Positions 25,327 to 33,777 of a stretch of 64,000 nt of DNA are shown here, piece after piece. The DNA is from Nostocales cyanobacterium Centralia_MAG_434 (GTDB taxonomy: Bacteria; Cyanobacteriota; Cyanobacteriia; Cyanobacteriales; Nostocaceae), in contig JAJPJF010000177.1 of assembly GCA_021324415.1 (NCBI GenBank), forward strand, positions 20,788 through 84,787. The letters run 5' to 3'. Each line of letters opens with the position of its first letter. The stretch's first letter is position 1. The position numbers were made by a program, and so were the translations under genes. The notes below the pieces were generated by a model that saw nothing but the letters and a program-made list of their open reading frames with translations, made no database searches and had not been told where the DNA came from.

Positions 25327-27075
25327 ATGTTGCTCTGTCTGCGAATAGAAAACTTTGCGCTAATTGACAACCTAGAATTGGAATTTGGCGCTGGACTGAA
25401 TGTACTAACGGGTGAAACCGGCGCAGGAAAGTCAATTATTTTAGATGCCATTGATGCGGTGTTAGGAGGAAAAGTCTCGAGTCGAGTGATTCGGACTGGC
25501 ACGAATAGGACAATTGTAGAAGCGACCTTTACCTCTAACTCTGCCCTAACTGCTTGGTTAAGTGAACAAGAAATAGATTTAATAGATGATAATTGCGTAG
25601 TTATTAGCCGAGAAATTACGGCAAATGCTAGCAATATCCGCAGCCGATCGCGGGTGAATGGAGTTTTGGTGAATCGACAGGTGATGGGGGGTTTACGCGA
25701 CCGCCTCCTCGAAATCACCGCGCAAGGTCAAACGGTACAGGTGGGACAGTCGGCTCAAGTTCGAGATTGGTTGGATGTCTATGGTGGTGCTTCCCTCATG
25801 CAGCAGCGGCATGAGATTGCCTCTAGTTTTGCTGCATATCAACAAGCGCATCTTAACTTAGAAAAACGCCGAACATCAGAACGCGAACGCTTACAACAGT
25901 TAGATTTGCTGACATATCAGGTAAAAGAACTCAAAACCGCCAGTCTCAGTGATGGTAATGAATTAGACCAGCTTTTGCAAGAGCGAGAGCGTCTCAATCA
26001 TGTGGTTGATTTGCAAAAGATGAGTTACCAAGTATATCAATTGTTATACCAGAATGATAGTGAAGCTCCAGCAGTAGCAGATTTGCTGGGGGATAGCGAA
26101 GTGACACTCAATGACATGGTAGAGTATGATACACAATTGCTACCATTGTTAGATTTGGTAAGGGATGCGCAAGCAGCTGTAACGGAAGTAGCACGGCAAA
26201 TTAATACTTATGGAGAAAGTTTAGAAGCAGATCCCCAACGGTTGGAGGAAGTGGAAGATAGGATACAGGAATTAAAGCAGATTTGCCGTAAGTATGGCTC
26301 CTCCCTTAATGAAGTGATTGCTTACTATCAGCGTATTCAAGCAGAATTGGCCGAACTCACTAGCAGAGAACAATCAATTGAAAGTCTAGAACAGCAAGAG
26401 CAAGCATATCTTGAACAGTTGACTCAAGCCTGTCAAAAATTAACTCAGTTACGGCGTGAATCTGCTGCACATCTAGAAGCGGAACTATTAAGGCAACTCA
26501 AACCCTTAGCAATGGAAAAGGTACAGTTTCAAGTTGAAATTGTACCCACTTCGCCGACAGCAACAGGAGCAGACAAAATTACGTTTATGTTCAGTCCCAA
26601 CCCTGGAGAACCACTACAGCCTTTGACGGCAATTGCTTCTGGTGGTGAAATGAGCCGATTTTTGCTGGCATTAAAAGCTTGTTTTTCTCAGGCTGATGCA
26701 GTTGAGACTATGGTATTTGATGAAATTGATGTTGGGGTGTCTGGACGAGTTGCACAGGCGATCGCAGAAAAGTTACACCAGCTCAGTCAAGGTCATCAAG
26801 TATTGTGTGTAACTCATCAACCCTTGGTTGCTGCTATGGCAGACCGTCATTTTCGGGTCGATAAGCAAGTCATTAGTCAAGATAAGAGCCGAAAAGAAAA
26901 CAATGGAAATGGCGAAGAGCGAACTGTTGTGAGAGTGACAACACTAGATAACTTAAATAAGCGCCGAGAAGAACTTGCACAGTTGGCTGGTGGCAAATCA
27001 GCGCAAGAAGCGATCGCGTTTGCTGAATCTTTATTGACGCAAGCTGCTAACCATCGTCAAAAAGTGAAAAATTAA
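25327..27075 (+). CDS. recN: DNA repair protein RecN
   Basis: A 582-residue SMC-like ATPase for double-strand break repair. Walker A is GETGAGKS at about residue 31; the signature-type stretch is IASGGEMSRFLLALKA near 436; Walker B is VFDEIDVGVSG near 463; the H-loop text is QVLCVTHQP near 491. The middle (residues 160-380) is rich in heptads (LEKRRTSERERLQQLD, IESLEQQEQAYLEQL) and forms the coiled coil. Length is normal for RecN. The ATG at 25327 begins MLLCLRIENFALID, the typical start. Confidence 0.97.
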   Translation: MLLCLRIENFALIDNLELEFGAGLNVLTGETGAGKSIILDAIDAVLGGKVSSRVIRTGTNRTIVEATFTSNSALTAWLSEQEIDLIDDNCVVISREITANASNIRSRSRVNGVLVNRQVMGGLRDRLLEITAQGQTVQVGQSAQVRDWLDVYGGASLMQQRHEIASSFAAYQQAHLNLEKRRTSERERLQQLDLLTYQVKELKTASLSDGNELDQLLQERERLNHVVDLQKMSYQVYQLLYQNDSEAPAVADLLGDSEVTLNDMVEYDTQLLPLLDLVRDAQAAVTEVARQINTYGESLEADPQRLEEVEDRIQELKQICRKYGSSLNEVIAYYQRIQAELAELTSREQSIESLEQQEQAYLEQLTQACQKLTQLRRESAAHLEAELLRQLKPLAMEKVQFQVEIVPTSPTATGADKITFMFSPNPGEPLQPLTAIASGGEMSRFLLALKACFSQADAVETMVFDEIDVGVSGRVAQAIAEKLHQLSQGHQVLCVTHQPLVAAMADRHFRVDKQVISQDKSRKENNGNGEERTVVRVTTLDNLNKRREELAQLAGGKSAQEAIAFAESLLTQAANHRQKVKN

Positions 27076-27121
27076 CACTGATTTCTGACGCTGCTAGCAG
27101 TCCCCCATTCTCCTTAACTAA

Positions 27122-27910
27122 CTAGCCGAAACGTCCGGAAATGTAGTCGCGGGTGCGACCATCAAGAGCATTGCCAAAAATTTGAGTTGTGGTACCAAAT
27201 TCAATCATTTGACCAATTCGACTTTCATCGGTGCTGAAGAATGCTGTAAAGTCAGAAACACGAGCTGCTTGTTGCATGTTGTGAGTGACAATCACAATTG
27301 TCAGTTCATCACGCAGACTATAAATGAGCTCCTCGATTTTCATAGTCGCAATTGGGTCAAGAGCTGAACAGGGCTCATCCATCAGTAGCACTTTGGGTTT
27401 GACTGCTAAAGCACGAGCAATACAGAGTCGCTGCTGTTGACCACCAGAAAGTTCTAACGCTGATTTATGCAGCTTATCTTTCACCTCATCCCAGATAGCA
27501 GCACCTCGAAGAGCGGTTTCTACAATCTCATCCAATTCTGCTTTTGGACACCATCCCGCGATTCTGACACCGTAAGCGGTATTGTCATAAACACTCATGG
27601 GAAAAAGATTCGGCTTTTGGAAGACCATTCCAATCTGACGGCGTAGCCGATTTAGATTGACTCGAGGACTATAGATATTTTGATTGAAAAATTCTACACT
27701 ACCATCAACCTTGACATCTGCTTCTAGTTCGCTAATACGGTTGAGAGCTTTGATGAAGGTAGATTTACCACAACCACTAGGACCAATAATTGCAGTGACA
27801 TGGTTCTGATAAATATCCATTGACACTCCTTCCAGCGCCTTAGAAGTGCCGTAGTAAAAGCAGAGATTCTTAACTTTGATGGCTGGTTTCAACTTAGTTA
27901 TAGTTTGCAT
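27122..27910 (-). CDS. pstB: Phosphate ABC transporter ATP-binding protein
   Basis: A 262-residue ATPase of the high-affinity phosphate importer. Walker A is GPSGCGKST (about residue 43), the signature is [16 protein letters not shown] (about 154), Walker B is [13 protein letters not shown] (about 174), and the H-loop is [10 protein letters not shown]. PstB powers import of periplasmic phosphate through PstCA. It is the last gene of the pstSCAB series on the minus strand, about 180 bases after pstA. One feature of cyanobacterial genomes is multiple pstB copies, and only one is here. Confidence 0.95.
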   Translation of the reverse strand: MQTITKLKPAIKVKNLCFYYGTSKALEGVSMDIYQNHVTAIIGPSGCGKSTFIKALNRISELEADVKVDGSVEFFNQNIYSPRVNLNRLRRQIGMVFQKPNLFPMSVYDNTAYGVRIAGWCPKAELDEIVETALRGAAIWDEVKDKLHKSALELSGGQQQRLCIARALAVKPKVLLMDEPCSALDPIATMKIEELIYSLRDELTIVIVTHNMQQAARVSDFTAFFSTDESRIGQMIEFGTTTQIFGNALDGRTRDYISGRFG

Positions 27911-28088
27911 AAGTCAATCTAATATGATAAGTCGGGGAGAATAAACAATTTTTAGTTAGCTCTATTTCTGTATATGTGTTTTGGGAGTGGGGGGAAAGAG
28001 TTGCACTATTTATTTTGGGCGTCTGAAAAATAGAGAGTGGTAAGTGAAGACGAAATTTTTATACTTATGCCCAGCGCACTGTCCTTTT

Positions 28089-28955
28089 CTATACTTGGCT
28101 TCTCTTCTTTGTGACTAAGCGAGAAGAAAGATTGATCAACAAAACTATACTGACTAAAACGAGAGACGCAGTCCAAATCAATTGGGTTTTTTCAGGAGAG
28201 GGATCATTGTAAAAGTTAAAAATCAATACCGATAGAGAAGCTGTTGGACCTAATACATCTTGTGACCAATCTAGACTGAACAAAGACGTAAAAAGGAGAG
28301 GTGCTGTTTCACCTGCGGCACGCGCTACAGCTAGTAACACTCCTGTGGTAATGGCAGGAATTGCTGCAGTTACTACAACACGAAAAGTTGTTTGAAAGCG
28401 AGTACCTCCTAAAGCTGCAGATCCAAGACGTAGAGATTGGGGAACTAATTTTAAGGCCTCTTCGGTTGTGAGAACGATAATAGGCAACATAATTACGGCT
28501 AAAGCAAAACCACCAGCAACAGCACTAAAATGCTTAGTCATTAATACTATAACACCGTAAGCGAATATACCTACTACAATTGAAGGGACTCCAGTGAGGA
28601 TGGAGGTGATGAAGCGAACAGCACGACCAATATTAGTTCCCTGACTCATTTCTGATAAAAAGATACCAGTTATAATTCCACATGGTACACTAATGAGCAC
28701 AGCAATTCCAACCATCGTTAAGGTGCCTACAATCGCATTGCCGAAGCCATTGTCCAGCACTGATGCTGTAAACATGGATGGTTTGAGGCTCACTATTCCT
28801 TCTCCTACAATCTTCCATAAAAGTGATAACAAAGGAATCAGAGCTAACCCTGTGAAAAGGAATGAGATCGCATTCATTCCATAATTAAATAACCGCCTTT
28901 TAAGCGGCAGAGGACCACATAATTCTTCAATATCAGAGACTTGAGAACGGCTCAT
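28089..28955 (-). CDS. pstA: Phosphate ABC transporter permease PstA
   Basis: A 288-residue membrane permease with six hydrophobic segments. The EAA-type cytoplasmic loop for contact with PstB is in EEALKLVPQSLRLGSAALGGTRFQTTFRVVV (about residues 165-195), and the family text GVPSIVVGIFAYGVIVL is near residue 122. With PstC it forms the phosphate channel in the plasma membrane. It lies 76 bases after pstC in the same direction and shares its operon. Confidence 0.95.
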   Translation of the reverse strand: MSRSQVSDIEELCGPLPLKRRLFNYGMNAISFLFTGLALIPLLSLLWKIVGEGIVSLKPSMFTASVLDNGFGNAIVGTLTMVGIAVLISVPCGIITGIFLSEMSQGTNIGRAVRFITSILTGVPSIVVGIFAYGVIVLMTKHFSAVAGGFALAVIMLPIIVLTTEEALKLVPQSLRLGSAALGGTRFQTTFRVVVTAAIPAITTGVLLAVARAAGETAPLLFTSLFSLDWSQDVLGPTASLSVLIFNFYNDPSPEKTQLIWTASLVLVSIVLLINLSSRLVTKKRSQV

Positions 28956-29031
28956 TTACCTTACACTTTTTTAATACTTAAACTTTACAAATGCTAAGTT
29001 AAGTGAACTTGCTGCGGTTGCAGTAAGTGAA

Positions 29032-30024
29032 TTATCTGTGTCTTCTACTTACCAACTGTACAATTGTCAGGGCACCAATGTTAACAGCTAAAGTTAGTGC
29101 AAACAAAATTAAACCCAGATATGTTAAAGCACCAATGTGCAATGGATCTTGAGCCTCAGCAAATTCATTAGCTAAAACTGATGGGATGGTATATGCTGGG
29201 TCAAGCAATGAAGGACTAATCTGAGCAGAGTTTCCAATAACCATAGTCACAGCCATTGTTTCACCCAATGCTCTTCCTAGTGCAAGCATAACTGCGCCGA
29301 CGATTCCCGAGAAACTAGCGGGCAAAATGACCCGAAAAATAGTTTCCCAGCGGGTAGAACCCAAAGCCATAGATCCGCTACGTAACTCTTTGGGAATAAC
29401 TAACAAGACCTCGCGACTAATTGCTGCTATGGTTGGCAAAATCATGATTGCAAGAATCATGCCAGCTGTCAACATATTGAACCCACCAGGATCTGGTGTA
29501 TTCAATAAAGGTATGGCATGAAAATTCGTAAATAGCCATTTTTGAAACGGAATTATAAACGGAATAAATACAAAAATTCCCCATAAACCAATAATGACGC
29601 TAGGAATAGCAGCAATCAGCTCCACAACAAATGCTATGGTTGTTCTTACTGATGGTGGTAAAAAATTTTCACTCGTTACCAATGCTACAGCTAAACCAAT
29701 CGGTACGGCTAGTAAAAGCGCGATCGCACTGCTGACTAGAGTTCCATAGATGTAAGGCAAAGCACCAAACACCAACTGACCTGTGTCCCATTGTTGACTC
29801 CACAAAAACTCGAGTCCAAACTTATCAATAGCTGGTTTAGCTTGGCGAAAAATTATCCAACTCATCCAAAACAGCACACAAACTGTCACAGCGGCAAAAA
29901 TGTAAGTTAGCCATGTAAACGCTTGGTCTAACTTCAAATTAATTCCACTAGTAATTGTAATATTAGAATTTTCATCAAGTGAATTTTGTGGATTGGTATA
30001 GGCAGATTCAGAAGAATTTTGCAT
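29032..30024 (-). CDS. pstC: Phosphate ABC transporter permease PstC
   Basis: A 330-residue membrane permease with six main hydrophobic segments after a polar N-terminus of about 30 residues. The PstC-type EAA loop reads SREVLLVIPKELRSGSMALG followed by STRWETIFRVILPASFSGIVG, and the GALPYIYGTLVSS segment is typical. It pairs with PstA. A perfect hairpin (30061-30085) separates it from pstS upstream, which may give more pstS than pstCAB transcript. Confidence 0.95.
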   Translation of the reverse strand: MQNSSESAYTNPQNSLDENSNITITSGINLKLDQAFTWLTYIFAAVTVCVLFWMSWIIFRQAKPAIDKFGLEFLWSQQWDTGQLVFGALPYIYGTLVSSAIALLLAVPIGLAVALVTSENFLPPSVRTTIAFVVELIAAIPSVIIGLWGIFVFIPFIIPFQKWLFTNFHAIPLLNTPDPGGFNMLTAGMILAIMILPTIAAISREVLLVIPKELRSGSMALGSTRWETIFRVILPASFSGIVGAVMLALGRALGETMAVTMVIGNSAQISPSLLDPAYTIPSVLANEFAEAQDPLHIGALTYLGLILFALTLAVNIGALTIVQLVSRRHR

Positions 30025-30060
30025 TTTCTATCAGAATTTTTGTGTTATTTAATATTAAAT

Positions 30061-30085
30061 TAAGGTGGGTGCAAAACCCACCTTA
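30061..30085 (-). terminator. Hairpin between pstS and pstC
   Basis: TAAGGTGGGT (30061-30070) and ACCCACCTTA (30076-30085) form a perfect 10-bp stem with a five-base loop in the gap after pstS. On the minus strand it is followed by TTAATTTAATATT, a weak U tract. A partial terminator or mRNA-stabilising stem here would favour the abundant binding protein over the permeases. Confidence 0.7.
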
Positions 30086-30112
30086 GTTAAAGCAAAAAGG
30101 TAACCTTATAAA

Positions 30113-31153
30113 TTATTTGACAGTGCTGTTAACTGTTTGTATTACCTGGTTTGCTACAGAACTGGGAATTCGAGTGTAATTGAGTTGGTCATTGTACTGC
30201 TGACCATCAGTTAATATCCAATTCACCCATTTTTTCACAGCACTGCCTTTAGCTGCATTGGGATAATTTTTGTAAACCATGATCCAGGTCAAACCAACGA
30301 TAGGATAACCCTGATCTGGATCACCAACAAAAACACGGAAATTATCGGGAAAACTGACTGTAGATAAGGCTTGGTTTGCACTTTCTAGAGAAGGAGAAAC
30401 AAATTGCCCTTGCTTATTTTGCAATTGTGCTGACTTCAGTTTGTTGGTTTGGGCATATTGATATTCAACATAACCAATAGCACCTTGAGTGCGGGCTACT
30501 AAGTTAGCAACACCTGGATTTCCTTTACCCTTAAGAGCATTTGGAATAGTCCAGCTTGGTGATTTGCTAGTTCCGATTCTGCCTTTAAAATATGGGCTAA
30601 TAGCACTCAAGTGGTTGGTGAAAATAAAAGTTGTACCGCTACCATCAGCACGAACCACAGCTTTGATAGGTATATTGGGCAAATTTACACCAGGATTATC
30701 AGCCTGGATTTGAGGATCGTTCCATTTAGTAATTTGACCAGAGAAAATTCCTGGTAATGTTTTGCGGGATAGTTTGAGATCGCTAACACCTGGAACATTA
30801 TAAACAACAGAAACTGCACCACCAGCCGTAGGTACTAGAACCACTCCATTCTTGACTTTAGCAATTTCTGTATCTGTCATAGCCGCGTCACTTGCGCCAA
30901 AGTCAACTGTTCCAGCAGTAAATTGGCTAATACCACCACCACTGCCAATGGCCTGATAGTTGATTGCAAGGTCAGGATTCTTTTTCTTGACTTCACGAGC
31001 ATACTGTACATACAGTGGAGCAGGGAAAGTTGCTCCTGCACCATTAAGGGTTTCTGCTTGAGCAACCGCTGTAAAAACGGGTCCTAGAGCAACAGTAGTT
31101 GCCATCACTGTAGTTGCAGCAACCCGGTTCAAAACGTTAGTTGAAAAAATCAT
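30113..31153 (-). CDS. pstS: Phosphate-binding periplasmic protein PstS
   Basis: A 346-residue phosphate-binding protein. The signal peptide spans about residues 1-33 (ends TAVAQAE). The mature start LNGAGATFPAPLYVQYAREV and the phosphate-contacting stretches QAIGSGGGISQFTAGTVDFG and VVRADGSGTTFIFTNHL are classic PstS. No lipobox is evident, so it is likely soluble periplasmic. It is the first gene of pstSCAB and lies about 67 bases downstream of a candidate Pho box (31220-31271). Confidence 0.96.
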   Translation of the reverse strand: MIFSTNVLNRVAATTVMATTVALGPVFTAVAQAETLNGAGATFPAPLYVQYAREVKKKNPDLAINYQAIGSGGGISQFTAGTVDFGASDAAMTDTEIAKVKNGVVLVPTAGGAVSVVYNVPGVSDLKLSRKTLPGIFSGQITKWNDPQIQADNPGVNLPNIPIKAVVRADGSGTTFIFTNHLSAISPYFKGRIGTSKSPSWTIPNALKGKGNPGVANLVARTQGAIGYVEYQYAQTNKLKSAQLQNKQGQFVSPSLESANQALSTVSFPDNFRVFVGDPDQGYPIVGLTWIMVYKNYPNAAKGSAVKKWVNWILTDGQQYNDQLNYTRIPSSVANQVIQTVNSTVK

Positions 31154-31219
31154 ATCTCCTCACGCAACAAGAAATTACATTTTGTTAATTAGCTAAACGG
31201 AATTAACCTACAATATGAA

Positions 31220-31271
31220 GAGTTAAGGCTAGTTTAAGAAAAAATAAAAACAAATTTAAATATTAGTTAAG
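31220..31271 (-). promoter_or_regulatory. Candidate Pho box upstream of pstS
   Basis: On the minus strand, CTTAACTA (31264-31271), CTTAAACT (31231-31238) and CTTAACTC (31220-31227) are spaced by exact multiples of 11 bases, with a degenerate TTTAAATT in register at 31253-31260. Cyanobacterial Pho boxes are 8-bp repeats of YTTAACCT type separated by 3 bp and bound by the SphR/PhoB response regulator. The location before pstS fits phosphate-starvation control. Confidence 0.7.
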
Positions 31272-31433
31272 TCTATTTTTAAATAGAAAGTAAAATACAT
31301 TTTTAAAAAATATTTTTTGTATTTCAGTTGTCTATCTTTCTTATATATTCATCCAAAATATAAACTTTAATAATCCTAAAACTTTTAATTTTTATAATTT
31401 TAGTTGGATGACTATCACAAAATATGACTGAAA

Positions 31434-31472
31434 TAAAAAAGCACTCTTCTGGGAAATTTTAGAAGAGGCTTT
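31434..31472 (-). terminator. Terminator of the 31509-31937 gene
   Basis: On the minus strand AGCCTCTTCT and AGAAGAGTGCT form a stem with one bulge across a ten-base loop, followed by TTTTTT. It begins 37 bases after the stop codon of the minus-strand gene at 31509-31937 and separates it from pstS. Confidence 0.75.
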
Positions 31473-31508
31473 GATGATGAGAGTGAACTAGTCTTTAAGA
31501 GTTTGTAG

Positions 31509-31937
31509 CTAAGAATTTACAAAACGAGCTGTTCCAGTGAGAGCTAAAACCTCATAAGTCTGTATCTGTCCAATCAGAGGAATTCTAATGTTCCCTGCTA
31601 CTTTCTCTGTGGTTAAGATTGCCTCAGTCTTAACTTTTTCTTCTCCTTCTGTTACTGGTAGATTAATGATTGGTATTAGCACGGTAAGTTTAACTAAATT
31701 CCCTCCTATATCACGATTTAGAGGACGCTCAATAACAACTGTGACTAGTGTGCCAATTGCTGTCTCTAATTTGTCAATTTCTTGACCACTAAAATGGTAG
31801 TTCCCATGACCATGTTGAGTCTTGTAATCCAGCTGTGGTTGACCATTGATTGATGTGGTTACATAGGTAATGAATGTCCCTTTAGCATTAGTGAATGTAA
31901 ACTCATTCGGCTGTTGTACAACAATATTTGTCGTCAT
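31509..31937 (-). CDS. Hypothetical protein (142 aa)
   Basis: A 142-residue soluble protein of probable beta-strand character (QLDYKTQHGHGNYHFSGQEI, VKLTVLIPIINLPV). I do not recognise the family. The frame is open back to a TTG at 31958, but the ATG at 31937 is preferred because AAGGAGAA lies about nine bases upstream, one of the better ribosome-binding sites in the window. No signal peptide or membrane helix is evident. Its own terminator at 31434-31472 suggests a single-gene transcript. Confidence 0.7.
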   Translation of the reverse strand: MTTNIVVQQPNEFTFTNAKGTFITYVTTSINGQPQLDYKTQHGHGNYHFSGQEIDKLETAIGTLVTVVIERPLNRDIGGNLVKLTVLIPIINLPVTEGEEKVKTEAILTTEKVAGNIRIPLIGQIQTYEVLALTGTARFVNS

Positions 31938-32092
31938 ATTGTTATATTCTCCTTGCAAGTTATTAATCTTATATGTGATGGGTGAGGTTTTTTTGAACTT
32001 ATGCAGTCGTCACAGGATACGACAGCAATCCTCTTCGTTTTAGATAAGATAAGAGAACGCTTCACATTTCTTAAATATTGGTTACGAGAACA

Positions 32093-33598
32093 ATGGTGAG
32101 AGATTTACGGGGATTTATCAAGATTCTGGAGGAAAAGGGACAATTACGGCGGATCTCAGCTTTAGTTGACCCTGATTTAGAAATTGCTGAGATTGCCAAC
32201 CGCATGCTACAACGAGGTGGTCCAGGTCTACTATTTGAAAACGTCAAAGGCTCATCTTTTCCAGTCGCAGTCAACTTGCTGGGGACTGTAGAGAGGATCT
32301 GTTGGGCAATGAATATGCAGCATCCAGAGGAATTGGAGACTTTGGGAAAAAAATTGGCGATGCTGCAACAACCAAAGCCACCCAAGAAAATTGCTCAAGC
32401 GGTAGAGTTTGGAAAGGTTCTGTTTGATGTACTTAAGGCAAAACCAGGACGCGACTTTTTTCCTGCTTGTCAGCAAGTTGTCATTCAAGGTAATGATTTG
32501 GATTTGCATCAGTTACCTCTAATCCGTCCATACCCAGGTGATGCTGGCAAAATTATCACTTTGGGGTTAGTCATTACTAAAGATTGTGAAACAGGTACAC
32601 CAAATGTAGGTGTGTATCGCTTACAACTGCAATCCCAAAACACAATGACTGTTCACTGGTTATCAGTCAGGGGTGGTGCAAGGCATTTACGCAAGGCGGC
32701 AGAACGTGGGAAAAAATTAGAAGTGGCGATCGCACTTGGCGTCGATCCTCTGATTATTATGGCGGCTGCCACACCCATACCTGTAGACTTATCGGAGTGG
32801 TTATTTGCCGGACTTTATGGCGGTTCTGGGGTGCAGTTGGCGAAGTGTAAAACTTTAGATTTGGAAGTTCCAGCCGATGCAGAATTTGTGCTAGAAGGGA
32901 CAATTACGCCAGGTGAAGAATTGACAGATGGACCTTTTGGGGATCATATGGGATATTATGGCGGAGTTGAGAATTCACCTTTAATTCGTTTCCATTGTTT
33001 AACCCACCGCAAAGATCCAGTATATTTAACAACATTTAGTGGTCGTCCACCAAAAGAAGAAGCAATGATGGCGATCGCATTAAACCGCATTTATACTCCC
33101 ATCTTGCGGCAACAAGTTTCAGAAATTGTAGATTTCTTTTTGCCGATGGAGGCTTTGAGTTACAAAGCAGCAATTATATCTATTGATAAGGCATATCCAG
33201 GACAAGCGCGACGTGCAGCTTTGGCATTTTGGAGTGCTTTGCCACAGTTTACTTATACTAAGTTTGTAATTGTGGTGGATAAAGATATTAATATTCGCGA
33301 TCCGCGTCAAGTCGTTTGGGCAATAAGTTCTAAAGTAGACCCCACAAGAGATGTGTTTATTTTGCCAAACACACCGTTTGATAGTTTAGATTTTGCCAGT
33401 GAAAAGATTGGTTTGGGAGGACGGATGGGAATTGATGCAACGACAAAAATTCCTCCAGAAACTGAACATGAGTGGGGTGCACCTCTAGAGTCAGACCCAG
33501 AAGTAGCAGCGATGGTTGAAAGGCGTTGGACTGAGTATGGCTTGGCAGATTTGCAATTGGGTGAGGTTGATCCAAATCTGTTTGGATATGATGTATAG
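32093..33598 (+). CDS. UbiD family decarboxylase
   Basis: A 501-residue UbiD-family protein, expected to use prenylated FMN. In E. coli UbiD decarboxylates 4-hydroxy-3-polyprenylbenzoate for ubiquinone; cyanobacterial members are assigned to plastoquinone formation. Visible motifs include the start RDLRGFIKILEEKGQLRRIS, the conserved ELTDGPFGDHMGYYGG (about residue 285), GRPPKEEAMMAIALNR, and the C-terminal GIDATTKIPPE. The ATG at 32093 is preferred to a TTG at 32078. The gene stands alone; no UbiX-like flavin prenyltransferase is adjacent. Confidence 0.92.
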   Translation: MVRDLRGFIKILEEKGQLRRISALVDPDLEIAEIANRMLQRGGPGLLFENVKGSSFPVAVNLLGTVERICWAMNMQHPEELETLGKKLAMLQQPKPPKKIAQAVEFGKVLFDVLKAKPGRDFFPACQQVVIQGNDLDLHQLPLIRPYPGDAGKIITLGLVITKDCETGTPNVGVYRLQLQSQNTMTVHWLSVRGGARHLRKAAERGKKLEVAIALGVDPLIIMAAATPIPVDLSEWLFAGLYGGSGVQLAKCKTLDLEVPADAEFVLEGTITPGEELTDGPFGDHMGYYGGVENSPLIRFHCLTHRKDPVYLTTFSGRPPKEEAMMAIALNRIYTPILRQQVSEIVDFFLPMEALSYKAAIISIDKAYPGQARRAALAFWSALPQFTYTKFVIVVDKDINIRDPRQVVWAISSKVDPTRDVFILPNTPFDSLDFASEKIGLGGRMGIDATTKIPPETEHEWGAPLESDPEVAAMVERRWTEYGLADLQLGEVDPNLFGYDV

Positions 33599-33777
33599 AT
33601 ATAGATAAAAGGGAATAGGGAACAGGGAACTTTATCCCACTCCCCATTCCTTATGCCCCGAGTTCCACACTCTCTACTTACAACTTAGAAGCTCAATTAA
33701 GTAGCGTGAAGAAAAGTTTACGCCAACTTGATTTTTTTGTAAAATAATGCATAAAAAGATGCGCAGAATTTATATAG

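Larger units (their letters stand above)
31154..31508. other. pstS upstream region
   Basis: About 355 very AT-rich bases between pstS and the hypothetical gene upstream on the same strand. Apart from the candidate Pho box and the terminator listed separately, nothing coding is seen. Confidence 0.5.
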
